Assembly: GCF_016466415.2 (NCBI RefSeq)
Contig: NZ_CP066771.1
Location: forward strand, 1,922,001-1,986,000
DNA from: Ralstonia pickettii
Lineage (GTDB): Bacteria; Pseudomonadota; Gammaproteobacteria; Burkholderiales; Burkholderiaceae
Reading direction: 5' to 3'
DNA length: 64,000 nt
This document shows, piece after piece, positions 30,577 through 39,503 of the stretch (positions are counted from its first letter, which is position 1; each line of letters starts with the position of its first letter). The position numbers and the translations under genes are program-made. Under the pieces are notes generated by a model. The model ran no database searches. It was given only the letters and a program-made list of their open reading frames with translations, and was not told the origin of the DNA.

Positions 30577-31356
30577 ATGACCGCGCAATTGCTCTCCAAA
30601 CGCATCGGCTCGACGCTGGTGCTGACGCTGTCCAACCCTGACGCGCGCAACGCGCTGGACCCGGTGATGTACACCGCGTCGATGGAAGCGCTCGACCGTG
30701 CCGCCAACGACAACGAGATCCGTGCCGTCATCTTCACGGGCGACGGCAACGCCTTCTGTGCGGGCGGCAATCTGAACCGCCTGCTGGAAAACCGTAGCAA
30801 GCCGCGCAGCGTTCAAGAAGAAGGCATCGACGCGCTCAACCACTGGATCGAGACGATCCGCACGTTTCCCAAGCCGGTGATCGCCGCGGTGGAGGGCCCA
30901 GCGGCAGGCGCCGGTTTCTCGTTGGTACTGGCTTGCGACTTTGCGATTGCCGCATCGGACGCCAAATTCGTGATGGCATACGTGAACGTGGCGCTCACGC
31001 CGGACGGCGGCGGCTCATGGCACATCGCACGCTTCCTGCCGCGCCCGTTGGCGAGCGAAATCATCATGCTCGGCAAGCCTGTCAGCGCAGAGCGGCTGGC
31101 GCACTTCGGGCTCATCAATGAGGTGGTCAAACCCGGCGAGGCGCTGGACCAGGCAGTGGCACTGGCGGAAAAACTCGCTGCGCAATCGCCGCACGCGGTG
31201 GGCCGCATCAAGGGCCTGATCGCGCACGCAGAAGACGCCTCACTGCACGACCACCTCAAGGCCGAGCAGCACAGCTTTGTCGAAGCGCTGCACCACGCCG
31301 ATGGCAACGAGGGCATCTCCGCCTTCCTGCAAAAGCGCAAACCCCAATACCGCTAG
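30577..31356 (+). CDS. Enoyl-CoA hydratase/isomerase family protein
   Basis: 259 residues, crotonase fold. The oxyanion-hole segments are GNAFCAGGNLNRL and EGPAAGAGFSLVLACDFAIA. In the catalytic region the position after GAGFSL is followed by MAYVNVALTPDGGGSWHIAR, where Asp replaces one of the two classical glutamates, as in many isomerase-like members. Hydratase versus isomerase therefore remains open. It is 42 bases after the dehydrogenase and 12 bases before the phosphatase, supporting one beta-oxidation operon. Confidence 0.9.
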   Translation: MTAQLLSKRIGSTLVLTLSNPDARNALDPVMYTASMEALDRAANDNEIRAVIFTGDGNAFCAGGNLNRLLENRSKPRSVQEEGIDALNHWIETIRTFPKPVIAAVEGPAAGAGFSLVLACDFAIAASDAKFVMAYVNVALTPDGGGSWHIARFLPRPLASEIIMLGKPVSAERLAHFGLINEVVKPGEALDQAVALAEKLAAQSPHAVGRIKGLIAHAEDASLHDHLKAEQHSFVEALHHADGNEGISAFLQKRKPQYR

Positions 31357-31368
31357 TTTCAGGCTCGC

Positions 31369-32103
31369 ATGGTTCCCTTCCCGACACCCAACCGCCGCCG
31401 CGTCTACCTGATGCGCCACGGCGCGGTTACGTACTTCGACGAAACCGGTCGGCCCGTTCCGTCGCCCGAAGCCGTGCCGCTCAACGAACTCGGCCGCAGC
31501 CAAGCCACCGCTGCGGGCAAGATCTTCGCCGCCGAAAACATCGTCTTCGACCGCGTGATCGTCAGTGGCCTGCCGCGCACGGTGGAAACCGCGCAGCGCG
31601 TGCTGGCCGAGATGCCCGCGATGCAGGAACGCGGCATCGCGCTTGAACACTGGCCCGAGCTGCAGGAAATCCGCGGCGGCAAGCTGGCGGAAATTCCCGA
31701 GCACGAACTCGCGCAGGCTTTCATCGGCGCGTTTGAGGGCACGGTGTCCGAAGACCGGCGCTTCCTCAATGGCGAGAGCATCGGTGAATTTCTTGACCGC
31801 GTGATTCCAGCCATCGCCCGCCTGCGCGCGCAAACGGACTGGGACACCGTGCTGCTGGTGCTGCATGGCGGCACCAACCGCGCGATCCTCTCGCACGCCA
31901 TCACCGGGGGCGAGCGCGTGTTCTTCGGCAGCCTCGCGCAGACCGCCGGCTGCATCAACGTGCTCGATGTTGGCGAGGCCCCGACCGACTGGGTGCTGCG
32001 CATGAGCAATTTTTCGGCGCCTTCGCCAACGCATGTCGGCTCACGACTCACGACGATGGAGGTGCTGCTGCAGCAATACCTTCGCCATCGGCAACCGACC
32101 TGA
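31369..32103 (+). CDS. Histidine phosphatase superfamily protein
   Basis: 244 residues. The phosphohistidine motif is YLMRHGAV (His about residue 17), the second His is in LVLHGGTNRAILS, and GLPRTVETAQ supplies the phosphate-binding Arg. The first codons (MVPFPTPNRRR) may be a short extension. It is sandwiched between an enoyl-CoA hydratase and an APH-type kinase, with gaps of 12 and 47 bases. Co-occurrence with a kinase of the ACAD10/11 type suggests it acts on a phosphorylated acyl intermediate rather than on sugar phosphates; that is inference. Confidence 0.87.
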   Translation: MVPFPTPNRRRVYLMRHGAVTYFDETGRPVPSPEAVPLNELGRSQATAAGKIFAAENIVFDRVIVSGLPRTVETAQRVLAEMPAMQERGIALEHWPELQEIRGGKLAEIPEHELAQAFIGAFEGTVSEDRRFLNGESIGEFLDRVIPAIARLRAQTDWDTVLLVLHGGTNRAILSHAITGGERVFFGSLAQTAGCINVLDVGEAPTDWVLRMSNFSAPSPTHVGSRLTTMEVLLQQYLRHRQPT

Positions 32104-32150
32104 TCAATCCTCGACACCCAAGACACACAAGAAGATTCGGAGACACACCC

Positions 32151-33239
32151 ATGGCACAAACGGACCAGCAGGATTTTTCCGCCTTCGAGGGCACGCGCCC
32201 CGTGGCAGAACAGCAGAAGTTCGACATCGGCGCGCTGGAAGCGTGGATGCGCGAGCACGTGGCCGGCTTTGCCGGCCCGCTCACGGTTGAACAGTTCAAG
32301 GGCGGCCAGTCAAACCCGACGTTCAAGCTGATCATGCCGTCGCGCACGTACGTGATGCGCGCGAAGCCCGGCCCGAAGGCGAAGCTGCTGCCGTCGGCAC
32401 ACGCCATCGAGCGCGAATATCGGGTGATGGATGCGCTCGCCAAGACCGACGTCCCTGTCGCGAAGATGGTTGCGCTGTGCGAAGACGAAGCCGTGATCGG
32501 CCGCGCCTTCTACATCATGGAGTTCGTACAGGGCCGCGTGCTGTGGGATCAGGCCCTGCCCGGCATGGCGCCTGCCGAGCGCAGCGCGATCTATGACGAG
32601 ATGAACCGCGTCATCTCTGCGTTGCACACGGTGGACTACGCCGCCATCGGCCTGGCCGACTACGGCAAACCCGGCAACTATTTCGCGCGTCAGATCGAGC
32701 GCTGGAGCAAGCAGTACAAGCTGTCGGAAACCGAGTCGATTCCGGCCATGGACAACCTGATCGAATGGCTGCCCAAGCACGTGCCGCAGGAAGCCGAGGA
32801 AATCACCAGCATCGTTCACGGCGACTACCGGCTCGACAACCTGATCTTCCACCCGACCGAGCCGCGCGTGCTGGCCATCCTGGATTGGGAACTGTCGACG
32901 CTGGGCCATCCGCTGGCTGACTTCAGCTACCACTGCATGAGCTGGCACATCGAGCCGGGCCAATTCCGCGGCGTGGCAGGACTCGACTTCGCGGCACTCG
33001 GCATTCCCACCGAAGCCGAGTACATCCGCCAATACGAAGAACGCACCGGCCGCCGCATCACGGGCGACTGGAACTTCTACCTCGCCTACAACATGTTCCG
33101 CATTGCCGGCATCCTGCAGGGGATCATGAAGCGCGTGGTGGATGGCACGGCATCGTCGGCGCAGGCGATGGAGGCCGGCAAGCGCGCCCGCCCAATGGCC
33201 GAACTGGGCTGGAAGTACGCGCAGCAGGCCGGGGCCTGA
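32151..33239 (+). CDS. APH-family phosphotransferase, ACAD10/11 kinase-domain type
   Basis: 362 residues. Kinase-like landmarks are FKGGQSNPTFKL (nucleotide loop), YVMRAKP (Lys), EREYRVMDAL, the catalytic loop IVHGDYRLDNLIFH and the metal-binding AILDWELSTLGHPLAD. This subfamily matches the N-terminal kinase domain of animal ACAD10/11 and bacterial LvaA-like kinases that phosphorylate 4-hydroxyacyl-CoA. It is last in the dehydrogenase-hydratase-phosphatase-kinase run. An ACAD11-like dehydrogenase gene is 5 kb away (38214-39473). Antibiotic resistance is very unlikely. Confidence 0.85.
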   Translation: MAQTDQQDFSAFEGTRPVAEQQKFDIGALEAWMREHVAGFAGPLTVEQFKGGQSNPTFKLIMPSRTYVMRAKPGPKAKLLPSAHAIEREYRVMDALAKTDVPVAKMVALCEDEAVIGRAFYIMEFVQGRVLWDQALPGMAPAERSAIYDEMNRVISALHTVDYAAIGLADYGKPGNYFARQIERWSKQYKLSETESIPAMDNLIEWLPKHVPQEAEEITSIVHGDYRLDNLIFHPTEPRVLAILDWELSTLGHPLADFSYHCMSWHIEPGQFRGVAGLDFAALGIPTEAEYIRQYEERTGRRITGDWNFYLAYNMFRIAGILQGIMKRVVDGTASSAQAMEAGKRARPMAELGWKYAQQAGA

Positions 33240-33252
33240 CGCCGCGGCTTTA

Positions 33253-33654
33253 CTAGTAGTCGCGCGCCGCTTCCAGCGGACCGGACATTGGCGCCTCCAG
33301 CTCCAGCACCACCCCGCCCGGCAACTGCACGAAGATCTGTGCCGCAGGCCGCGCGGGGTGTTTTCTGACCTGGTGCGGCATGCTGCTCTCCCGCACAGCG
33401 GCCAGCACGTCGGCCGCATCTTTCCGGGTGCGGAATGCGATGTGCGAGAACACCAGTTCCGGCGTATCGCCATCCTGCGTCACGAGGTGGACGAGCGCAT
33501 CGTCGTTTTGATACAGCCACGTGCCGGGAAACGGAAACGCCGGGCGCGGGCCCGGTTTCCAGCCGAGAACATCGGCGAAGAATTTCAGGATGGGTGCATC
33601 TCCTGCCACGTGAAAGTTCACGTGGTCGAAGGTCCAATCGCTGTCAGTCGTCAT
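33253..33654 (-). CDS. VOC (glyoxalase/bleomycin resistance fold) family protein
   Basis: 133 residues. FDHVNFHVAGDAPILKFFADVLGWKPG and a second-half repeat FSHIAFRTRKDAADV are typical of one two-module VOC domain; GGVVLELEAPMSG is the C-terminal metal Glu strand. Metal ligands His, His and Glu are plausible. The start codon overlaps the SDR stop as ATGA, so the two are translationally coupled. Function unknown. Confidence 0.82.
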   Translation of the reverse strand: MTTDSDWTFDHVNFHVAGDAPILKFFADVLGWKPGPRPAFPFPGTWLYQNDDALVHLVTQDGDTPELVFSHIAFRTRKDAADVLAAVRESSMPHQVRKHPARPAAQIFVQLPGGVVLELEAPMSGPLEAARDY

Positions 33655-34364
33655 AGCAAACCGCCTCCTTCAATGTCGATGATGGCGCCGGTCATGAAGC
33701 CGTTGGTCATGGCCAGCAGGTAGCCCTGGGCCAGATCATCCGGCGTGCCGACACGGCCGACCGGCAGGCCGCTGCCGATGCGCGCGAGCATGGCTTGTCG
33801 ATCGGCCGGGGCGCCCCACACTTCCGTATCGACCACGCCGGGGCTGATCACGTTGACGCGGCGCGGAGCGAGTTCCTTCGCCAGGTTCTTGGCGGCGGCT
33901 TCCACTGCAGCATTGATCGAGCCACGTAGCAAGCCCGTTGCCGTTGCCTTGCGCGAGAGCAGGCCCGAGGTGAGCGTAATCGATGCGCGTTCCGTCAGAT
34001 ACGGCAACGCTGCCTGCACCGCCATCAGCGCCGCAAACAACTTGGTGCCGAAGGCCTGCTCAAGGTCGGCACGTTGCAGCGAAGCAAACGGCGGCGGGCT
34101 CGTGCGCGAACCGATGGTGATGACAAGGTGATCGATCTTGCCGTTGGGCGACAACCCGGCTGCCTGTGCCAACGCGCCCGCCAGCGACGCCGTGTCGTTC
34201 GCGTCGACAGCAATGCCGTGCGTGCCGTCCGTGGCTTTGGCCGAGCGCCCCAGCACCGTCACGCGTGCGCCCTCGGCTGCCGCCGCGCGTGCCACGCCCT
34301 GCCCAATACCGGCCGTACCGCCCAACACCACCACCGACTGGTCCTGCAAGGTCTTCGAAGTCAT
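33651..34364 (-). CDS. Atypical SDR-family oxidoreductase lacking the YxxxK motif
   Basis: 237 residues, with AAAGGAG ideally placed before the ATG. Rossmann features are clear: VVLGGTAGIGQGVARAAAAEG (TGxxxGxG variant), the D-strand and ITLTSGLLS with the expected serine region. Where classical SDRs carry Tyr-x-x-x-Lys the sequence reads LLRGSINAAVEAAAKNLAKEL, so both Tyr and Lys are missing. The C-terminal NVISPGVVDTEVW and GRVGTPDDLAQGYLLA are normal SDR. It may use another acid/base or be a binding protein. It is divergent from a LysR gene and coupled to the VOC gene. Confidence 0.85.
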   Translation of the reverse strand: MTSKTLQDQSVVVLGGTAGIGQGVARAAAAEGARVTVLGRSAKATDGTHGIAVDANDTASLAGALAQAAGLSPNGKIDHLVITIGSRTSPPPFASLQRADLEQAFGTKLFAALMAVQAALPYLTERASITLTSGLLSRKATATGLLRGSINAAVEAAAKNLAKELAPRRVNVISPGVVDTEVWGAPADRQAMLARIGSGLPVGRVGTPDDLAQGYLLAMTNGFMTGAIIDIEGGGLL

Positions 34365-34426
34365 GTCAATGCTCCTTTGCTGTGAGAAGTGGAAGAAAAA
34401 ACCGTCAATCGATTGGGGCCATTGTT

Positions 34427-34467
34427 TCATCAAACAAAAGCAAGATAATCTGGCTATGCTTTGATGA
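34427..34467. promoter_or_regulatory. Inverted repeat in the SDR/LysR divergent promoter
   Basis: TCATCAAA (34427-34434) and TTTGATGA (34460-34467) form 8-bp perfect arms, 25 bases apart, in the 124-base intergenic between the SDR and LysR starts. The region is AT-rich, as expected for promoters. Likely operator for the adjacent LysR regulator, by position and symmetry only. Confidence 0.5.
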
Positions 34468-34488
34468 TTCTCCAAATCCGCTTTGACA

Positions 34489-35484
34489 ATGATCGCCCTC
34501 GACGACCTCCGCCTGCTGGTGCGCATTGCTGACGCCGGCAACCTTTCCGCCGCCGCGCGCCAGCTCGGCTGGCTGCCCGCCACCGCCAGCGCGGCGCTCA
34601 AGCGCGTGGAGACCGAACTCGGCGCCCGCCTGTTTGAGCGCACCACGCGCAGCATGCGGCCTACCGAAGCCGGTCAACGCTATCTAGGCTATGCCAGACA
34701 GGCGCTGGAAGCCCTGGACGAAGGCGCGGAAAGCCTGGGGCAGGATCGCACGGAGCTGTCCGGCCCCATCCGCATTGCCGCCACATCAGATCTGGGGCGG
34801 CACATCCTGCGCCCTTGGCTCGACGCGTTCTGCGATGAGCACCCCGGCGTGCGGATCACGCTGGTGCTGGGCGACCGGCTGGCCGACCTGATGCGCGAAG
34901 ACCTCGACTTTGCGCTGCGCTATGGGCATCTGCAGGATTCGGCGCTGGTGCGACGGCCGTTGGCATCGCATCCGCGCGTGATCGTGGGCGCGCCGTCGTA
35001 CTTCAGACAGCATGGCCGGCCCGCACACCCGAGCGACCTCGCCGACCACCGCTGCCTGATCCTCTTGCGCAACGGCGAGCCCGTCACGCGCTGGCAACTC
35101 ACGCACGCCAGCGGCCCCGCCCCGATCGACGTGCGCGGCGGTTTCCAATGCGACGACGGCGCCGTGGTGCGCGACTGGGCCGTCGCCGGGCGTGGCCTGG
35201 CATTCAAATCGTGGTTGGATGTCGCGCAAGACGTGTGCGCCGGCCGTCTGGAGGTGGCACTGCCGGCATGGAGCCATGCCCCCACGCCGCTGCAGCTCGT
35301 CGCCCTTGCGCGTCGCCATCGACCGGCGCGACTGACGGCGTGTGCGGATTTTCTCGCCGCCCGCTTTGCGGAGTTCAGCGCGCGTTACCCGTTCCCGTCC
35401 GCACAAGCGGCAGCAGCTTCGCAAAAGCCGGCCAAGGCGGTCAAGCCGACCAAAACCAAGCCGGCCGTCGCCGCAAACACGTAG
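34489..35484 (+). CDS. LysR-family transcriptional regulator
   Basis: 331 residues from ATG 34489. The N-terminal winged helix has DLRLLVRIADAGNLSAAARQLGWLPATASAALKRVETELG and LFERTTRSMRPTEAG. The effector domain begins around GPIRIAATSDLGRHI, closest to the TDR/DsdC-like group that often controls an adjacent SDR or quinone reductase. The C-terminus (about 305-331) is a Lys/Ala/Pro-rich tail (KPAKAVKPTKTKP), unusual for LysR and possibly an extra DNA-contacting tail. Divergent SDR-VOC genes are the probable target. Confidence 0.9.
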   Translation: MIALDDLRLLVRIADAGNLSAAARQLGWLPATASAALKRVETELGARLFERTTRSMRPTEAGQRYLGYARQALEALDEGAESLGQDRTELSGPIRIAATSDLGRHILRPWLDAFCDEHPGVRITLVLGDRLADLMREDLDFALRYGHLQDSALVRRPLASHPRVIVGAPSYFRQHGRPAHPSDLADHRCLILLRNGEPVTRWQLTHASGPAPIDVRGGFQCDDGAVVRDWAVAGRGLAFKSWLDVAQDVCAGRLEVALPAWSHAPTPLQLVALARRHRPARLTACADFLAARFAEFSARYPFPSAQAAAASQKPAKAVKPTKTKPAVAANT

Positions 35485-35490
35485 GTGTCC

Positions 35491-36519
35491 TTAATGGTTG
35501 TTGCGGCGGCGGACCACCCACCATGCAACGATCACGGTAAACGCCGCCACCAGCCCCACCATCAGCCAGAAGCCGTGGTGGTTGTCGGCCAGCGGCACGC
35601 CACCCACGTTCATGCCGAAGAGCCCTGCGACGATGTTGATGGGCAGTGCCAGCACGGTCACCAGCGTCAGCGTGAACAGCGTCCTGTTGTTCTGCTCGTC
35701 CAGGCGCGCAATCACCTCTTCCTGTAGCAGCTTGATGCGTTCGATCAGACCGCTCATGTCGCGCAAGACGACGGAAAACTCCTCGGTCGACTCACGCAAT
35801 TGCTGCACATCTTCCGGATGCAGCCACGCCGGCGGTCGCGCCAGCAAGCGAAAGACCGAACCGGGCTCGGGTGCCAGCATGCGCTGAAGCCGCACCAGCA
35901 CGCGGCGCGTCCCCGCAAGCTCCTGGCGCTCTGACGTGATCTTCGACGCAAGAAAACGGTCTTCGATGCGGTCGATATCGATGCCCGTCGTGCGGACGAT
36001 CTGCGTCATCAAATCTGCCTGATCGCACATCAAATGGCCCAGCAGATCGGCTGGCGAGCGGAACGTCTCACCGCTGCGAACGCACTCGCGCAGCCGGTCG
36101 ACCGAATGCAATGGCTTGCGGCGTAACGTCACCAGCAGGCGCCGGTGTGCGTACACCCACTGCGTTGCCACCTGCGTGGGCGTGCGCTCGAAATCGAAGA
36201 TCACGTCATTGAAGACAGCGACGAGCGCGCCGTCCTGCTGCTCGATGCGCGTGGAATGGGCCTCCTCGCCCAGCAACTCGATGAATGGCTCGGGCAGCTC
36301 GAGATGGCTTTGCAGCCAGCGCAGGCACCCCGCCCGCGATAGGTTGAAATGCAGCCAGATGAAGACGTCCTGGGCACCCTCGCCTTCTACATGCTTGAAA
36401 GCATCCGCGATCTCGGACGAATCCAGCGCAACCCCCGGCTTGCCCGGTTCGAAACGAAAACCGCAGATGAAGCCGGTGTTGTCGGATTGGAAGCTGATCG
36501 CGGACGCAGTCGCAGTCAT
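35491..36519 (-). CDS. CorA/ZntB-family divalent cation transporter
   Basis: 342 residues. A large cytoplasmic N-terminal domain (about 1-275), ending in a long helix (LRDMSGLIERIKLLQEEVIARLDEQNN), is followed by two C-terminal membrane helices. The signature GMN is present in LFGMNVGG. N-terminal content (WLHFNLSRAGCLRWLQ and THxTRIEQQDG-like strand) is closer to ZntB than to CorA, so zinc rather than magnesium may be carried; direction cannot be read. It is convergent with the LysR gene, 6 bases apart. Confidence 0.88.
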   Translation of the reverse strand: MTATASAISFQSDNTGFICGFRFEPGKPGVALDSSEIADAFKHVEGEGAQDVFIWLHFNLSRAGCLRWLQSHLELPEPFIELLGEEAHSTRIEQQDGALVAVFNDVIFDFERTPTQVATQWVYAHRRLLVTLRRKPLHSVDRLRECVRSGETFRSPADLLGHLMCDQADLMTQIVRTTGIDIDRIEDRFLASKITSERQELAGTRRVLVRLQRMLAPEPGSVFRLLARPPAWLHPEDVQQLRESTEEFSVVLRDMSGLIERIKLLQEEVIARLDEQNNRTLFTLTLVTVLALPINIVAGLFGMNVGGVPLADNHHGFWLMVGLVAAFTVIVAWWVVRRRNNH

Positions 36520-36659
36520 ACATCGGAAGAGAAGACGGTTTGCCGGGAAGCGCAGCCGCCGGACAGTCGAATGGCAAATGCCATCAATCTGTCACAAACC
36601 GGCGTGGTTACGCCATCTGCGCTGCGCAGCCCCGATGATTGCGTCCGCCCCGGCGTTCG

Positions 36660-37604
36660 TCAACGCCCGTCTGCGAATGCCGCCACGGTGTCGTCCAGGG
36701 CCACCTCTGCCATCGCGGCGAACACGTGGTCGCGCAGCCAGCGGCTGGCGGCATCTTGGTCGCTGTTCGTGTGCCAGTACAGGTACAGCTCAAGCGGCTG
36801 CACGTTGAACGGCAGCGGCAACATCACGTTGCCATACGGCTCGTTGGCGATACGCGCGTAGCGGATCGGCAACGTCGCAAGCAGGTCGGTACAGCTCACC
36901 ACGCGGCAGGCTGCCGGGTAATGCTGACAACGCAGCCGCACGCGCCGCTCGTGCCCGAGGCGGCGCAGCTCCACATCCTCCAGCCCCGCCCCGCGGCGTC
37001 GGGACGATACGTGCACGTGTTCGCATGCGAGGTAGCGCTCCAGTGTCAGGGGGTCATTTGCAATGGGATGGCCGGGGCGCGCCAGCACCACCATCGGGTC
37101 GGTCAGCAAGGGCGCGTGCCGGATGGCCGGAGATGCCGGCAGCAGAATGTCCGCCGCCGCATCGATGGTGCCGGCCAGCAGCTCGGTTTCAAGCTGCCGG
37201 CGGTCTCCGCGCACGGTCGTCACGTCGATGCGCGGTGCCTCCTTGGCAATGGCGGCCATGAGCGGCGGCAGCAGCGTGGCTTCCAGCGCATCGCGCATCG
37301 ACAGCGTGAAGCGGCGCTCACTCGTGGCCGGGTCGAACCGCGTGCCCTCGCGCAACGTGCGTTCGAAGCCCTGCAGCGCGGAGCGCACCTCGGCGATGAG
37401 CGTGCGCGCCAGGGGCGTCGGCACCATGCCTTGCCCGCGCCGCTCGAACAATGGATCGTCAAACAACTCGCGCAGACGCCCGAGCGCGTGACTCACCGCC
37501 GGCTGCGTCAGGTTGAGCGTGCGGGCAGCCGCGGTAATCCCGCCTTCCGTATAGATGGCGTCGAAGACGACGAACAGGTTCAGGTCGACGCGCGATATAT
37601 GCAT
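36660..37604 (-). CDS. LysR-family regulator (NodD/LinR-like group)
   Basis: 314 residues from ATG 37604. The start MHISRVDLNLFVVFDAIYTEGGI and TLNLTQPAVSHALGRLRELFDDPLFERRGQGM are the standard DNA-binding block. The effector domain carries FTLSMRDALEATLLPPL, typical of the NodD/NahR-like branch that responds to aromatic or acyl ligands. It is divergent from a PaaI-type thioesterase and an acyl-CoA dehydrogenase, its likely targets, with 93 bases between starts. Confidence 0.9.
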   Translation of the reverse strand: MHISRVDLNLFVVFDAIYTEGGITAAARTLNLTQPAVSHALGRLRELFDDPLFERRGQGMVPTPLARTLIAEVRSALQGFERTLREGTRFDPATSERRFTLSMRDALEATLLPPLMAAIAKEAPRIDVTTVRGDRRQLETELLAGTIDAAADILLPASPAIRHAPLLTDPMVVLARPGHPIANDPLTLERYLACEHVHVSSRRRGAGLEDVELRRLGHERRVRLRCQHYPAACRVVSCTDLLATLPIRYARIANEPYGNVMLPLPFNVQPLELYLYWHTNSDQDAASRWLRDHVFAAMAEVALDDTVAAFADGR

Positions 37605-37697
37605 GACATTGATGGACCGCAATCCACGAAATTCATTTCTCTTATTGTAGGCGAAGGCCTATTCTGCGGACACCACTTGGGAGTTGCGCCACGCGCC

Positions 37698-38135
37698 ATG
37701 ACCACATCCCCCGATCTCGCCGTTCCCCCGGGCTTTGTTCTGCTGACCAAGCCGAGCCCTTTCCTGACGATGCTGGGGCCGGTGTATGCCAAGGGAATGG
37801 GCGCGTCGATGGTGATGGGTTTTCACGTGCAGCATCACCACCTGAATCGACGCGGCATCCTGCATGGCGGCGTGGTGGCATCGCTGGCCGATGCGGCGCT
37901 CGGTTATTGCCTGGCTGAGCCTGGCGAAGGCACCGGCGGCGCGCTAGCCATGTCGACCGCAAGCCTGACGGTGGATTTCATCGCCTCTGCCGGAGAAGGC
38001 GACTGGATCGAGATCACCCCGGAAGGATTGCGCACGGGCAGCAAGCTGGCCTTTGCACAGGCGCTCTTTCATCGCGGCGACCGGCTGATTGCGCGCGCGA
38101 GTGCCGTATTTGCAGTGCTCGGCGGACATGTTTAA
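37698..38135 (+). CDS. PaaI-type hotdog thioesterase
   Basis: 145 residues, single hotdog domain. The characteristic NRRGILHGGVVASLADAALGY contains the HGGxxxxLAD active-site segment; FIASAGEGDWIEITPE and ARASAVFAVL are the later strands. It probably hydrolyses an aromatic or medium-chain acyl-CoA. The Shine-Dalgarno is weak (GGGAG is 14 bases away), so the start could differ slightly. The acyl-CoA dehydrogenase follows after 78 bases. Confidence 0.85.
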   Translation: MTTSPDLAVPPGFVLLTKPSPFLTMLGPVYAKGMGASMVMGFHVQHHHLNRRGILHGGVVASLADAALGYCLAEPGEGTGGALAMSTASLTVDFIASAGEGDWIEITPEGLRTGSKLAFAQALFHRGDRLIARASAVFAVLGGHV

Positions 38136-38213
38136 TGCATGGGGCCGAGCCCGTCTGCACTGATTTGATGGTTGCCCGTTCGGGGCGCTTGTTCGATGTA
38201 CTGAGGAGACACC

Positions 38214-39473
38214 ATGAATTTCGATTACACGCCCAAGGTCAAGGACATGCAGGCACGCCTGCTCGCATTCTTCGACCAGCACATCTACCCGAACGAGCAC
38301 CGCTTCCACGAAGAAATCGAAGCCAATCGCCGTGCCGGCAACGCGTGGATCCCGACCAAGGTGATCGAAGAACTCAAGCCGCTGGCACGCAAGGCCGGGC
38401 TGTGGAACCTGTTCCTGCCGCGTTCGCCGCGCGCACCCGAAGGGCTGTCGAACCTCGAATACGCGCCGCTGTGCGAGATCATGGGCCGCGTGCCCTGGGC
38501 GCCGGAAGTGTTCAACTGTTCCGCGCCCGACACCGGCAACATGGAGACGCTGGAGCGCTACGCGTCCGAAGAACTGAAAGACCGCTGGCTCGAACCGCTG
38601 CTGCGCGGTGAAATCCGCTCAGCCTTCCTGATGACCGAACCGGCCGTGGCGTCGTCGGACGCCACCAACATCGAATGCCGCATCGAGCGCCAGGGCGACG
38701 AATACGTCATCAACGGCCGCAAGTGGTGGTCGTCGGGCGCTGGCGACCCGCGCTGCGCCGTCTACATCGTCATGGGCAAGACCAACCCGGATGCCGGCCG
38801 CCACGAACAGCAATCGATGATCGTGGTGCCGGCCAACGCGCCGGGCATCACCGTCATGCGCCCGCTGTCGGTGTTTGGTTACGACGATGCGCCGCACGGC
38901 CACATGGAAGTCGACCTCAAAGACGTGCGCGTGCCGGTGGGCAACATCCTGCTCGGTGAAGGCCGCGGTTTCGAGATCGCGCAGGGCCGCCTCGGCCCGG
39001 GCCGCATCCACCACTGCATGCGCAGCATCGGCGTGGCCGAGCGCGCGTTGGAGCTGATGTGCAAGCGTCTGTCGTCGCGCATCGCATTCGGCAAGGCCAT
39101 CGCACAGCACAGCGTCTGGCACGAACGCATTGCCGAAGCGCGCTGCATGATCGAGCAGGCCCGTCTGCTGACGCTCAAGGCCGCGTACATGATGGACACC
39201 GTCGGCAACAAGGTCGCCAAGGCCGAAATCGCGATGATCAAGGTCGTGGCCCCGAACATCGCCTGCCAGATCGTCGACTGGGCGATCCAGGCACACGGCG
39301 GCGGCGGCGTGTCGGGGGATTTCCCGCTGGCGTCGGCCTATGCGCACCAACGCACGCTGCGCCTGGCCGATGGCCCGGACGAAGTGCACCGCGCGGCCAT
39401 CGCCAAGCTGGAACTGGCCAAGCATCTGCACCTGAAAGACGTGGTCGACATGCCGGTCACACGCGGCGCCTGA
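38214..39473 (+). CDS. Acyl-CoA dehydrogenase, ACAD10/11-like
   Basis: 419 residues, with GAGGAG nine bases before the ATG. The FAD and substrate segments are [17 protein letters not shown] and [15 protein letters not shown], and [11 protein letters not shown] is typical of the family. The C-terminal [17 protein letters not shown] and [22 protein letters not shown] match the ACAD11-like class, where DGPDEVH replaces the usual YEGT. In that class the dehydrogenase works with an APH kinase on 4-hydroxyacyl-CoA; such a kinase gene is at 32151-33239. It ends before a terminator. Confidence 0.9.
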   Translation: MNFDYTPKVKDMQARLLAFFDQHIYPNEHRFHEEIEANRRAGNAWIPTKVIEELKPLARKAGLWNLFLPRSPRAPEGLSNLEYAPLCEIMGRVPWAPEVFNCSAPDTGNMETLERYASEELKDRWLEPLLRGEIRSAFLMTEPAVASSDATNIECRIERQGDEYVINGRKWWSSGAGDPRCAVYIVMGKTNPDAGRHEQQSMIVVPANAPGITVMRPLSVFGYDDAPHGHMEVDLKDVRVPVGNILLGEGRGFEIAQGRLGPGRIHHCMRSIGVAERALELMCKRLSSRIAFGKAIAQHSVWHERIAEARCMIEQARLLTLKAAYMMDTVGNKVAKAEIAMIKVVAPNIACQIVDWAIQAHGGGGVSGDFPLASAYAHQRTLRLADGPDEVHRAAIAKLELAKHLHLKDVVDMPVTRGA

Positions 39474-39503
39474 CCTGACGCACGGCTGTACCGTTCACTC
39501 CTT

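Noticed and set aside
32151-33239. Aminoglycoside phosphotransferase (antibiotic resistance) reading
   Set aside because: The subfamily matches ACAD10/11-type kinases and the gene lies in a beta-oxidation run; resistance is not supported.
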